Positions 22,138-32,830 of a stretch of 64,000 nucleotides of DNA are shown piece by piece. Source of the DNA: Nemertoderma westbladi. Taxonomy: Eukaryota; Xenacoelomorpha; Nemertodermatida; Nemertodermatidae. Under the pieces are notes generated by a model. The model searched no databases. It saw only the letters and a program-made list of their open reading frames with translations, and was not told where the DNA came from. The first letter of the stretch is position 1; each line of letters begins with the position of its first letter. The stretch is from positions 1 to 64,000 of the forward strand of contig JAUCBJ010008254.1 in the NCBI GenBank assembly GCA_032718475.1, given 5' to 3'. The position numbers and the translations under genes were made by a program.

Positions 22138-23790
22138 TATCGTTCGGAGTGGGCGTGTGACTCTATTATTTTATATTATTTTATTATTTTTATATTTATG
22201 TATGTATTACTATGTAATTTTATTATAATCGTTTTATTTAATTTAGTAGAATATTATTTAGCGATTATTTAGTAGAATAGTGCAATATATTCGTGTTTAT
22301 TACGTACGTAATTACTTATATTATATTTAGTGTGACGGTGAGAAACAAGTGTTTTTCTCTTTCCTTACTGTCCGTATTATACTATAAATACGTAACTACA
22401 GTAAGATGAAACGTCTGTACTTATTAAAGTACAATAAAGCCACTACTATATTCAAGTATTATTGGTAGGCAGAGTATTAGGAATGCAAAGTTCAGATCCT
22501 CGTGTCTCGGCTAAACCAAGCTCTGGGTAGACCTTGGAAACGACTTGCCTCTTCACACTGACATTGCTTCGTGCGATATTGCTCTCATACCGTATATTAA
22601 ATAATACATATAGTAGCATGATGTCCCTTTAACAGTAGCGTATAACGCAAAATAAATCTGTTAAACCCTTTGACCATCTGTAATTCTAGTCGATTAAGAT
22701 ATCGCGGCACCCACCGATATACTTGAAAGACAAATTCTAGAATCAGTGGTTAACGTCCCCAGACAAGTTCTGGAATAAATCGGTGCCCATCTCAAATATT
22801 AATTATTTAATATTTGCAAATCTAATAAATCAAAATCTGTAAAATTCAGATCCTTCAACAATTCTAGTCAATTAAGATATCGTAGCATTTACCGATATTC
22901 TTAAAAAGACAATTGTCATAGAATTAAGGATCTTGTGTCCCCAGACATGTTCTAGAATCAAAATATGTCAATTTAATTATCAAATAATAAAATTTCAGGG
23001 AATAAATTTAAATTCATGTCTCTTAATGAATTTAATAAATTGCCATTTTTACGCAATTTATAACATTCCCAAAATTCCATTAATTAATAGATCAAGGGAG
23101 CGGAGATTTATCTTATTATGCGTATGAGTGTGCGAAAGTCTCCCAAACATAGTCAATAGCCGATAAAATTCATAAAGTCATGTATAAAACAGGACATTGA
23201 CTATTAAAGAATTACTATTAAATAACATCCCAGATCTGTATGCATTGGAATTACCCTAATTCTACCGCTAGCTTTACATAATGTCACCATAGCAACAACC
23301 ACGCTAGAATTAGAATTGAGTTAAAAGAACAATAGAAAGCTTGTCCCATTGAATAGCATAGGGAATAAATAGTGCACTGATAGTATCCAAGGATACATAA
23401 TAATACAGTGACATTCTGGAAGGCATTGACTAACGGACAAGTGACCCGAGTGTGTGTAATTTGTGACAAGTTGTGTGTGTGGTATTTGTGAGTTTATAGG
23501 CGAATGTTACTACTAAGGTGTGTTTACAGTAGCGAGTCGCAATTGTGAAAGTAACCCTAACTCTCCAGTAAGAACCTGAGGTGTATCTAAGCCTTTGGGA
23601 CGGACAGTCGAGTGACTTGTACCGGTTGTCGTTGTCGTTGTGCGGCTACCTCGTTGGCGAAAGTACAGCGGCGACGACACATCGGTGCTGAGGATCTCGC
23701 ACTGTCCGGGGGCGGATTGGGGTAGGCAGCGACGCTCGCTGGCCTAAATATAAACTCATTATAATATTAATAAACTCATATATAGCAGAT
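22138..23790 (+). other. BEL-1 AT-rich 3' spacer between pol and accessory gene
   Basis: 1.65 kb without credible coding capacity. The beginning is a T/A-rich run. A module is present twice (about 22678 and 22857). The same spacer is kept in BEL-1c (50504-52156) and, diverged, in BEL-1b (46695-48420), so it is a stable part of the family. Confidence 0.75.
22678..23010 (+). repeat. About 178-bp duplicated module in the BEL-1 3' spacer
   Basis: Both copies run AATTCTAGTC(G/A)ATTAAGATATCG, then an ACCGATAT stretch, then GTCCCCAGACA(A/T)GTTCT, then AT-rich sequence. The ordered blocks are present in the same duplicated form in BEL-1c (51310-51610) and BEL-1b (47520-47860) on the - strand, although the intervening bases have diverged. 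Confidence 0.8.
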
Positions 23791-25119
23791 ATGACGGAGT
23801 TGATAGAAGATGGTCTTGGTATCAGGGAGCGATATAATCTACTTTCAAGCGTTTGTTGATAGCTTGATACGCGGTGATACTAGTCCAACTACTACGAAGG
23901 ATGATGGTTGTTATATCGAACCTACGATTTCCTGGAAGTAACTTACGCGTGAATTGGACTATGGAAAATTCACCGCTCGCTACACGCATTGTAATGGTAT
24001 GTATATGGACTTCTTAACCATTGACCATTCTATCGATTTACACGATACGGACTATGTCGAACATATCCTACCCAGAGGAGTCGAAACGATAAACCAAAAT
24101 TCTAATGCGAAAATCCTATTCGAAATCGACTCGAAAGAAAAGACATTAAAGAAACAAATAAACGCGGTAACTCCAACATATATTTGGAATTCTTGATAGA
24201 AGCATTGTAACAACAAATAAATATCATCCGCGTTTCCCCTACAAGACGTGCGTCTTTGGTATTATTACGATAAATGCCCTAGACCCAGCCAATAAACGGA
24301 AAGACATAAACATCCACGGAAGCGTTGTGTTAAACACAGTTGTGCTCGTTATATTTACTGGAGTTTCGAGCGAAACTTGTTTGACGTACCACCTATGCTC
24401 ACTCGGCTCGAACGATCCTGGAGTAAACCTACGATCAGAGTCCCGGAATACTCGGTCAAACCTCCTCATTCCTTAGTTGGACCTCAGACCTGCGATCCTG
24501 GTGGTGTCGCGGATCCTCGCGGACTGTATTCACTGTTCAAAGATCTAGTGCTACCCTAACAATTAATCGGTAACACTCCGACAGTGATTTCTAGCTAGCC
24601 GCCCATCTTACCTAGCCGGATTGTGACGCGGACACCTAATATCACTATCCAACCGTATGGTCGTCCCCGTTTAACGCGATACAACCCTTCATCAAGGTGA
24701 AGGAGAGCGTTGTACGAAACGAGTTAAACGCTATTCTATAAAGATCAAAAAAGAAACCTGCGTTTGTTCAGATAAACGTAAATTATAACAGTAAGTCCAA
24801 TCGATAAACGAATTGGCCTTATCTCAGTTCGATTGGGAAATCTCGAATCTCAAAGAAGATATCAAGCTTAGAAAACCCTATTCTCTGCGAGAGTTTTGGA
24901 CGAACGTATCCCATGACAAGCGGAGGAAAATCAGCTCGAGGAGAAGCATATCGAAATGGACGAGACACCGACCGTAAACCCAAACCTTCTAATGCAATTG
25001 TATTGCACCCTTTACCCAGGAGTTATAGCCTTTCTATTAAAGTGACTCGCCCCAAAGAGAAAAGGACTCTTGCTGGCCTCGGGAAACTGCGTGAACGCCG
25101 TCCGCGCAAGAAAAACTAA
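23791..25119 (+). pseudogene. BEL-1 3' accessory gene, decayed (Cys/His plus basic tail)
   Basis: A coding-like stretch follows the spacer, starting at ATG 23791 (MTELIED). It is broken after about 22 codons and again later, leaving open pieces at 23954-24196, about 24240-24560 and 24913-25119. The middle piece has a Cys/His-rich patch also seen in BEL-1b (CPRP...ERHKHPR.RC). The last piece ends with a basic, NLS-like tail (RERRPRKKN) just 76 bp before the LTR. No signal peptide or membrane segment is visible, so it does not look like an envelope gene. The protein matches nothing I recognise. The older copy BEL-1b keeps longer open stretches, so the gene was probably functional in ancestors of the family. 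Confidence 0.65.
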
Positions 25120-25187
25120 CTGTTTAGAGTATCTTTATGTTTTAGAAACTGTGATTTTTATATTTTATAGACTTAAATCCCATTTTC

Positions 25188-25195
25188 TGGGAGCG
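25188..25195 (+). promoter_or_regulatory. Polypurine tract of BEL-1
   Basis: GGGAGCGG lies directly before the TGT of the 3' LTR. The same GAGCGG-TGT junction occurs in BEL-1b (28473), BEL-1c (49098) and BEL-3 (56358) on the - strand, which supports its use as the plus-strand primer. Confidence 0.75.
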
Positions 25196-26387
25196 GTGTA
25201 AAAGCTTTTGCGTAATTAGCCGGTTATTTTCCCGTAAAGTACTCTGTAGTTGGTTTACCAGGCATAAAAGGGCCGTGTCCTTACTGTACTGGTGTTTTAG
25301 AGGACATAAAAGTCATTTCTTCTGTATGAGTACTTTAAAGGACATAATCCGTAATTTCGTGACGCAATAGCTGGATACTCTTGAAAACAGTGTCGCTACC
25401 ATGACGACGGCTAACAGCTGATATTGCCACGTCGAACATTTCTTTGTTTCTTTGTTCTCTCTTAGTTCAGTCAGCCAATCAGAGCATTTTTACTGTTCTT
25501 GTACATAAATTTCTTAGAAATCACGCAATGCGTTGTGGGCAGTGTTTACATTCTGTCCTAAGCCAGGAGAGAGCGGCTTTGGAATATTTTGTGCTTTTCT
25601 GTTTTAGCCTTACACTAGTAGGCTTAATTATAAGGACATATATCCGTTATCATACTTAACTGATGACATATATCCGTTCACACTGCATACTGTGTAACAC
25701 TGTGCATACTTTTATATTATTATACTGCTATTTACTGTCGGTTCTTCATAATATGGTTGATGAATTATTATATTTGGAATAACGAGAAATAACCCCGAAA
25801 CCCAATATTCTTGATATACCGAAGGTAAGAGAGAAAGGTTACATATAACGATTGTGACTTATGTTAAAGTGGTTTGAAGTGAATCTAATGTTATTTGATA
25901 GACCCTACATGAGTCGGTCTGTGTTCCTTTTATATGTGACTAAAATCAGTGGAGATCGGCAGATTAGTGTGCAGTATTGTGCAGCATTGTGTATGAGTGA
26001 GACTGATAACGAAGCATTTCCTAAAGAATGCGCCATATATGTGAATTATAACTAAGCCATATCGTTGTGAGTAGTTTAAGTCATAACTCTGTTTATATAG
26101 ATAGAGCGCCACGTCCTAAAGGAACTGTTAATATTCCCCGAAGGTGAATAATATTGTCAGAGATTATATAACACGATCAGTCGAATAATACAGTAGGCTT
26201 ACATAGCAATACGATTAAGCCGTCGAACCCAATCTCCCGGGTATATCCAGCGGGTGAATGATCGCGCACAGATTGGTTTCGACTAGTGTAGTGAATAAAA
26301 TACTTGTCAGAGGCTAAAAGCGATTTATTATCTAGAAGACATCCTAATTTGGCGGGTTAAACTGCCAAAGGTCTGAAAGCGCGAACA
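25196..26387 (+). repeat. BEL-1 3' LTR (1192 bp)
   Basis: TGT...ACA. It retains the 73-bp segment missing from the 5' LTR, with a CCAAT box at 25475-25479 (GCCAATCAGAGC); the box is also conserved in the old LTR of BEL-1b (28192-28196, reverse strand), so it is ancestral. Where compared by eye, it matches the LTR piece of BEL-1c (48500-49097) better than its own 5' partner. Confidence 0.95.
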
Positions 26388-27321
26388 AGACTTGTGACGA
26401 AGTTTTACTGGTGGAACTTTTACTTCCTAAAACTAAACCTATTTTAATCGGTACTTTATATCGGCCCCCTAAACAATCAGATTTTTTGCAAACTTTTGAA
26501 AATACAATTTTATGTAATCTTAGGTCAGACTGTGAAATATATTTCTTAGGTGATTTTAATATCTGTTACCATCACAAAGCATCCCCCATCTGTAAACAGT
26601 ACCAAAGTATTTTAAATTTGTTTGGTTTAAAACAAATTATTCGAGATTCTACCAGAATTACCAGAAAAACTTCTACTTTACTAGATCACATCCTTTGTAA
26701 TAATACCGATATTATTTCCAATCTGGGGTTTACCTATAGGTCTAAGCGATCATTTTATAGTTTTTTGCACAAGAAAGACACAAAAATCTTTTTTCGGGGA
26801 TCAAAAAACAGTAACATGAAAAATTACAGCAAGGAACGCTTTTTAAGTTTGTTAGTTAATTCTGACTGGGAACCCTGTTTTAAGGCCGCTGACATTAACC
26901 TTGCGTACACTGTTTTTAAAGATATATTTTTAAAGGCACTTAATACTGTAGCACCAATTAAAGAAATTAGTCTTAAACAATGCACTGAGCCCTGGATGAC
27001 CTCGGGTATTCTTAGTAATATCAGAGAGAGAGATAACTATTTTTGTATAAATTTAGGAAATACCGTGTTTTAGCTGATTATAATAATTACTGCAAATATA
27101 GAAACCTTGTCCAACGGGAAATAAAAAAAGCTAAATCTGAATATTTGTACAACAAAATAAGTGAGAATAAAGAAAATCCTAAAAGTCTATGGTCTACCCT
27201 AAAATCTTTAGGTTATAAAAACCTTAAATCTAAATCGAATATTGTTCTGCAAGATAACGGTGAGCTGATTCATGATCATACTCTAGTTAGTAATTCATTT
27301 AATAATTATTTTACTAATGTT
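26388..27321 (+). pseudogene. LINE-1: L2/CR1-like non-LTR retrotransposon fragment
   Basis: The frame from about 26393 encodes part of an APE-type endonuclease and the start of the RT linker: LLPKTKPILIGTLYRPP, YFLGDFNI and LLDHILCN are the endonuclease landmarks. A frameshift near 27060 moves the reading to a second frame (27043-27321) with REIKKAKSEYLYNKI and FNNYFTNV, the segment that normally precedes RT motif 1. The usual SDH block of the endonuclease is not recognisable near 26740, so a small internal loss is likely. The 5' side was separated by BEL-1 and the 3' side is cut by the BEL-1b LTR at 27322. It is a dead fragment. Confidence 0.85.
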
Positions 27322-28472
27322 TGTTCGCGCTTTTAGACCTTTAGCAGTTTAACCTGCCAAATTTAGGTGTCTTCTAGGTTATAAATCGACTTTAGCCTAT
27401 AACAAGTATTTGATACACATAAAGTTACATTAGCCGAAGCCAGCCTATGCGCGATCATTCACCCACGGTTAAGGGAGACTGGATTCGGATGCTCTGACCT
27501 TATTGCGGTGTAGACCTACTGTATTATTCGAGTGATCGTTACTATAATATCTCTGACAAATATTATTCACTTTCGGGAAATATTAACAGTTCCTTTAGGA
27601 CGTGGCGCTCTAAGTATGTAAACAGAGTTATGACTTACACTAATCACAACGGGACGGCTATTGATTTTCGTATAAGGCGCATATCTATCACACTCATGCA
27701 CACTACCGCACACTGCTGCACACTGATCTGCCGACCTTCACTAATTTTATTCATATATAAGGAGAACAGCAACTGACACATGTAGGGTCTATGAAATAGC
27801 ATTCAATTCACTCCAAAACCACTTTAATGTAAGTCGCAATTGCTATATGTAACCGGTCTCTCTAACCTTCAGTATATCAAGAAGATTGGGGTTTTCTGAT
27901 TATTTATCGATATTTCCAAATATAATAACATTCCATCAACTGATAACCATTAATAACCGACAGTAAATAGCAGTAAAATAATGCGGTGAAAGGTATGTAT
28001 AGTATGATATGGGCTGTGATAACAGTTATACGTTTCTATGATCAAAGCCGTTCTAATGTTTTGCTAAAGTCTGAAACACAGAATAATTCCACAGCCGATG
28101 TTCTGGGCTTAGGAAAAAAGGTAAACAAAGACCATAATGCATTGCGCGATTTCCCGGAGGCTTCTGTGCAAATAAAATGAAAATCGCTCTGATTGGTCGA
28201 GTGAGTGAGCCTGAACAAAGAAAGCCAAAAGCTCCACATCGACAAATCAGCTGATAGATGTCGTCATCTGAACTACACTGTATTAAGAGTATTTTGGTGC
28301 ATTGCGGCATAAAATTGCTAGTTATGTCCGCTAAAGTACACATACAGAAAAATGGCTTTTTATGTCCACTAAAACACCTACACAGTAAGAAAACGGCTTT
28401 TTATGTCCGCTAAAACACCTACAGAGTACTTTGCGGGGAAAATGACTAGCTAGGTCCGCAAAAACCTTTACA
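27322..28472 (-). repeat. BEL-1b 3' LTR (diverged, 1151 bp)
   Basis: On the - strand it starts TGTAAAGG after GGGAGCGG and ends GCGCGAACA at 27322. It is clearly homologous to the BEL-1 LTRs along its length but with many substitutions, as expected of an older insertion. It carries the CCAAT box and the repeated GGACATAAAA(A)G units near its start. It abuts LINE-1 exactly. Confidence 0.92.
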
Positions 28473-29181
28473 CCGCTCCCAGAAAATGGGATTTAATTCT
28501 ATAAAATATAAAAAATCACAGTTTCTAAAATATAAAAATACTCTAAACAGTTAGTCTTTCTTGCGCGGACGGCGTTTACGCAGTTTTTTGAGGCTAGCAA
28601 GAGTCTTTTTTTCTTTGGGGCGAGCCACTTTACTAGGAGGGCTATAACTCCTGGGTGAAGGGTGCAATACAATTGCATCGGAAGGTTTAGGATTACGGTC
28701 GATGTATCCGCCGGTCGAGGTACCTGGTTGATCTATATCAACCTCAGTGGAACGAGGTCGAACAACCTTGAGAGCGCATTTTAAGACAGCAGCTTTTATT
28801 GGTCCCTGACGGGTACGAAAGCGGTAGGTGGACCGTGTGTAGTGAGAAATTCCTCGGTTTGATGATTCTTTTCAACTCGCGTTCTCAGGCTCTATCGGAA
28901 TCGATATGCTTCTCCTCGAGCTGATTTTCCTCCGCTTGTTGTTGGAAGCATTCGTCTAAAACTCTTTTAGAGTAGAGTCGTCCAAGTTCGATATCTTCTT
29001 AGAGATTCTGGATTTCCTGATCGAACTGAGATAAAGCTAATTCGTTTACCGCTTGGACTTGCTTCTGCAATTTACGTTTCTCTAAACAATTGTAGGTTCC
29101 TTTTCCGATCTTTTGACGAATAGTGTCCAACGCGTTTCGTACAACTCTCTCCTCCGCCTCGGTGACAGGTTGTATAGGGTT
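28473..29181 (-). pseudogene. BEL-1b accessory gene, 3' part
   Basis: Read on the - strand, this is the C-terminal half of the accessory gene of BEL-1b, ending at 28551 with a basic tail like that of BEL-1 (25119). The open piece to 28999 is rich in charged residues with heptad-like spacing (EAEERVVRNALDTIRQ, KRKLQKQVQAVNEL), a likely short coiled coil. It is interrupted after TGTATAGGGTT (29171-29181) by LINE-3; the N-terminal half resumes at 45773 after a copy of the same 11 bp. Confidence 0.75.
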
Positions 29182-31786
29182 ACTAGGATCGGCATGCTGC
29201 ATTGCAGCTGCATTTTTAAGAATGCTGTGCCGGCTTGTCAACAAAATTGCACCGCCACAACTCCCTATCACCCATGACATTTGCTAGATCATCAGCATCT
29301 TTAAGGCCAGTGTCCTTTAAGATGCGTCTCAAGAAAGTCATGGGCTGTCCACCATGCTTATTCACTCCATGAGGCTGCCAAAGTACAAGATTATGCACTG
29401 GCTGGTCCTCACGGCGAAAGCAATGTCCTGCAAAGCGGAGGCGATTTTGTTCTAGTGTCAAGCTTGGGGGAACCAATGAGACACCTCCAATGTTATATAG
29501 TGTCTGGTTGGAGATGTGTGCATTGTACTTGACACAATGTACCCGGCGTAGCATTCTTGTGAATGTGCCATCCAGAGATTTGGTGTCCTCAGCAGTTAGA
29601 GCCCAGCATGGACTCCCATAGAGGAGTACTGGAACTACTGCTGCTCTAAATAATCGGACCTTAAGTTTCCGATTAATTCTAGGTGACTTCCAAATCCTAG
29701 AAAGCATATTCAAGGCTGCCCATGCCTTTCACTTACGTATTCGAAGGTCCTGACTTCCGGATCCATGATCCCAGGTAACAGAAGTCGACCACATGCTCAA
29801 GCATACCATCCTTTGAGCTTATGCTCATCCTATCAGAGACTTGCTGAGGACTTTCAAAGTTAACAGTCAGAATTTTGGTCTTTCTGGAGTTAATAAAAAG
29901 ACCAACACTAGAAGCAGCATGTTCTAATGAGCTGAGGAGCCGCTGGGCTCCCTCTAATGATTCTGAGAGTACTCCTAAGTCATCAGCAAAGTCTAGATCA
30001 GTTAGGTACTTGGCAGGATTTCCTCGACTTCTGGAGCCAGTAGGTGGAGTTATCATCACCCCATCATCATTATGATGATCTAAGGACATGCATAGAACAT
30101 AGTCAACCACAATTATGAACAAGAATGGTGCAAGTGTGTCTCCCTGGAGGACGCCCCATAACACTTCAAATGGTTCTGTGTCACCGTCAACAGTAGACAC
30201 AAATGTTGTCGAACCATCGTATACTGATCTGATTGCTGCAATAATTTCATCAGGAATCCCATATAATGAAAGTATGCTGAACATACGTGAGCGAGAGACT
30301 GAATCAAAGGCCTTGAAGAAGTCAACAAAGATAACAGCCAGATGCCTGTCTTTCTTTTTTGATAACTCTTCAATTATCCTTCTAAGTGCCAAAATGGGCT
30401 CCATGGTCCCACGACCTTTACGGAACCCATTCTGATTTCCACGTAGCAGTCTCTCAATGGGATCCCTGATGCGATTTAATAGAATTCTATTGTATAGTTT
30501 TGCAGCAATCGAGATCAATGAGATTCCCCGAAAAGAACCATAGAGTGTTAGGTTGCCCTTCTTGGGAACTGGCACCAACTTATTTGTTTTCATTTCTTGT
30601 GGGACTCTTGTTGTACGGTACATGTCTACTATGATGGGATAGATGAGCTTTAAACACTCAGGTATTTATTTTAAAGACCTCAGGGGGAACACCATCTACT
30701 CCACTGGCACGATTGGTCTTAATGCTCTTTGCAGCAGCCTTCACTTCTGCAAAGGAGATATCGCCAGTGGGAATATCTGGGAGTACAGACTCAGACACTT
30801 TTACTTCTATAAAGTTATCAGGCAATACCCTGTCATTATTGAGGAGCTTTTCAAAGTGGGCTTTCCAACCATTGAGGCGATCGGCTGGTGATTCAGCCTT
30901 AACCTTGGTGGTTGGTTGGCTTTTCCGCCCAGTAAGCAGATTGATCGATTTCCATGCCTGGGATGATTGCCTGCTGTCGTCAGCATCATTGATGGCATCA
31001 ACCTGTTGGTTTATTAGCTCCTGTAGATTAACAGAGTACTGCCTGTTCAGGGACCTAGATGCAGCTTTAACTGCATTCTTGGCCGCTGTAGTCTGTTTGA
31101 GTCGGGACTCTTTCTGCGCCTTATGAAGGTCATTTCGGCACTTCTGAATTTTGTTGTCAGTCCAGGGGGCCCTTTTCCTGTCTCGAGGGTATACAGGAAC
31201 TGTTTCTGCAGCTGCTAACTTAACTGCTTCTGTAAAGGCAGTATAGCCCTCACAGTGATCTGCCGCCTCAGAGGCAAGAGCCTCATACCTGTTGCTCAGC
31301 TGTAGTGTGAAGCTGGATCTCACACTTGGCTGATGCAACAGAGAGGACCAGTCATGCCGTGGCAAGGCAGATTTCGTTGTTCTGCTAGCACGCAGACTAA
31401 GTCTTACCTTGGCCACAATAAGGCGGTGATCACTGGAGAAGGGTCGAAGAGTAAATGCATTACAGTCTTGTATAGAGCTCCTGTATTTCCTACGAAACAG
31501 AATATGGTCTATCTGGGACTTGTGACCACTGGGTTCACTATGAGTCCATAGCTTTCCAGTTCGCTTCTTGAACTGGGTTCCAGCCGAAAACAATCCATTT
31601 CCAGAGATAAAATCCTGAAGATGGACAGAATTTCGGTTAACACTATTGCTATAGACCCAGGGCGATGTAGGTGATTGATGCAGACTTGCATTAAAGTCTC
31701 CCAGGAATGTTAAGAATGCATGCTGATCCACTCCATCAGTTGCTGCTTGTAGATTGTGGTAGAAATTTTCCACCTCCTCTACAACC
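29182..31786 (-). pseudogene. LINE-3, 3' half: endonuclease end, RT and C-terminal domain
   Basis: Three - strand frames cover this part. 31791-30658 holds the rest of the endonuclease (FLGDFNASL, IDHILF, SDHRLIVAKV) and RT motifs up to NRASGVDGVPPEV. 30623-29733 holds the RT core, with VFVDFFKAFDS-like motif A, GVLQGDTLAPFLF and the catalytic DLDFADDLGVL. 29713-29216 holds the thumb and C-terminal part (LLYGSPCWALT, RMLRRVHCVKY). Two frameshifts separate them. The architecture (APE endonuclease, FADD RT, no zinc knuckle seen) suggests an RTE-like clade; the clade call is uncertain. The 5' half lies at 44686-45772, beyond the BEL-2 insertion. Confidence 0.9.
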
Positions 31787-32391
31787 GACACGACAGACTC
31801 CTAGCCAAGCCGTACTGGTTCTCGATGACCGATCCCTTCGGGGTTCGAGAGGGGTGGTACGGATACGCGACAGAGTCTACCGACTGGACCGACCCTTAGC
31901 CAAGCCGTGCTGGTTCTCGATGATCGATCCCTTCGGGGTTCGGGAGGGATGGAACGGACACGCGACAGGGTCGACCGACACCAACACTACGGCATCAAGA
32001 CTAGGACCGAGGGAAAATCTGGGGAACATTAGTTAGGCTAAAATCTGAGCGAACAGTGGGTAATTAAATAATATACTGTAGGGATTTATATTGTCGTGTA
32101 TAATTATTGTGAATATTTGGTGTATATTGATTTGGGGAAGCCCAAAATTATTCTCAATCAGGATTGTACAGGATTGTACATTGTTACAGGATTGTAACAG
32201 GGTTCAGTGAGATTAACTACATTAAAGAATATATCCAACCAATGCAGCTTTTTCTCAACCGCAATCCTGCATCTAAGAAATTCCTCCTTCTCCACAATCA
32301 ATATCCGGTGACTGGCCGGGACTCCGTGGTCTGTAAAGCCCCGCCTCCAGCATCAGCGTTTTTCCCCCCTGGTGTCGGGATAACGGCAACA
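31787..32391 (+). repeat. BEL-2 left LTR, 3' portion
   Basis: Matches the last ~605 bp of the right LTR and ends GGATAACGGCAACA. It begins within the 95-bp repeat zone (two units, 31802 and 31897, against three on the right), so about half the LTR is missing. The junction with LINE-3 is at about 31786. Confidence 0.85.
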
Positions 32392-32638
32392 AAATTGAGA
32401 ATAATTCGGTCAATTTTGACAGGGTGTCAAAATTGAGAATAAAACGCGGCCAACTTCAACTGGTGGAAGTTGAGAATCCTACAATACTCTTCAAAACTCT
32501 CTACGTGCTTGCCAGCACCCACTACGAGGAAACTCTGGTATTTGAGTTAAGACTAAGTCGTGGTTTAATTAATCAACAAACTCGATCTAACCAACTCGTA
32601 GTCGGCAGATCACATATTTGGAGAGTTGTTAACAGGGA
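32392..32638 (+). other. BEL-2 leader with two adjacent hairpins
   Basis: Directly after the LTR, CAATTTTGAC pairs with GTCAAAATTG (about 32411-32434), and CAACTTC pairs with GAAGTTG (about 32451-32472). AAATTGAGAATAA occurs before and after the first hairpin. No TGG primer binding site is visible at the LTR edge. These hairpins are candidates for dimer or packaging signals. Confidence 0.55.
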
Positions 32639-32830
32639 ATGGAAGTATCGATCACACCCATTGATATAATCCAAGTTGAGCCAGGAATCTGGCACGTCGA
32701 GGTTGAAGTACAAGGAACAAACGTCGGACGATTCAGGATTACCGTTCGGGTGGTCCAAGCTGAGTACAATACCTACGAGGAACTGTTTTACGACATCGCC
32801 TATCTAGCTATCGACGAGGCGCTACAATGA
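32639..32830 (+). CDS. BEL-2 63-aa ORF coupled to gag by ATGA overlap
   Basis: A short frame (ATG 32639, MEVSITPIDIIQV) ends at TGA 32828-32830, sharing four bases (ATGA) with the gag ATG at 32827. It is acidic, with alternating hydrophobic residues suggesting beta strands (GIWHVEVEVQG, FRITVRVVQAE). It resembles nothing I recognise. Being intact while pol has several frameshifts, it could be a real leader protein or a reinitiation device, or open by chance. Confidence 0.4.
   Translation: MEVSITPIDIIQVEPGIWHVEVEVQGTNVGRFRITVRVVQAEYNTYEELFYDIAYLAIDEALQ

Larger units (their letters stand above)
10621..26387 (+). mobile_element. BEL-1: complete BEL/Pao LTR retrotransposon (15.8 kb)
   Basis: LTRs at 10621-11739 and 25196-26387 both run TGT...ACA and are flanked by the same 5 bp, AGACT (10616-10620 and 26388-26392), the usual target duplication size for BEL/Pao. 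Inside are gag with a long N-terminal extension, a CCHC-protease-RT frame, an RNase H-integrase frame and a 3-kb 3' region with a decayed accessory gene. A purine tract ending GGGAGCGG sits right before the 3' LTR. One in-frame TGA (15870) and one frameshift in RT (about 19291) make this copy non-functional. Two further copies of the family lie on the - strand (27322-48499, interrupted, and 48500-54207). Confidence 0.95.

Noticed and set aside
23791-25119. Envelope glycoprotein in the 3' slot of BEL-1 or BEL-2
   Set aside because: No signal peptide, glycosylated ectodomain or transmembrane helix is visible; Cys/His motifs and basic tails point to nucleic-acid binding.
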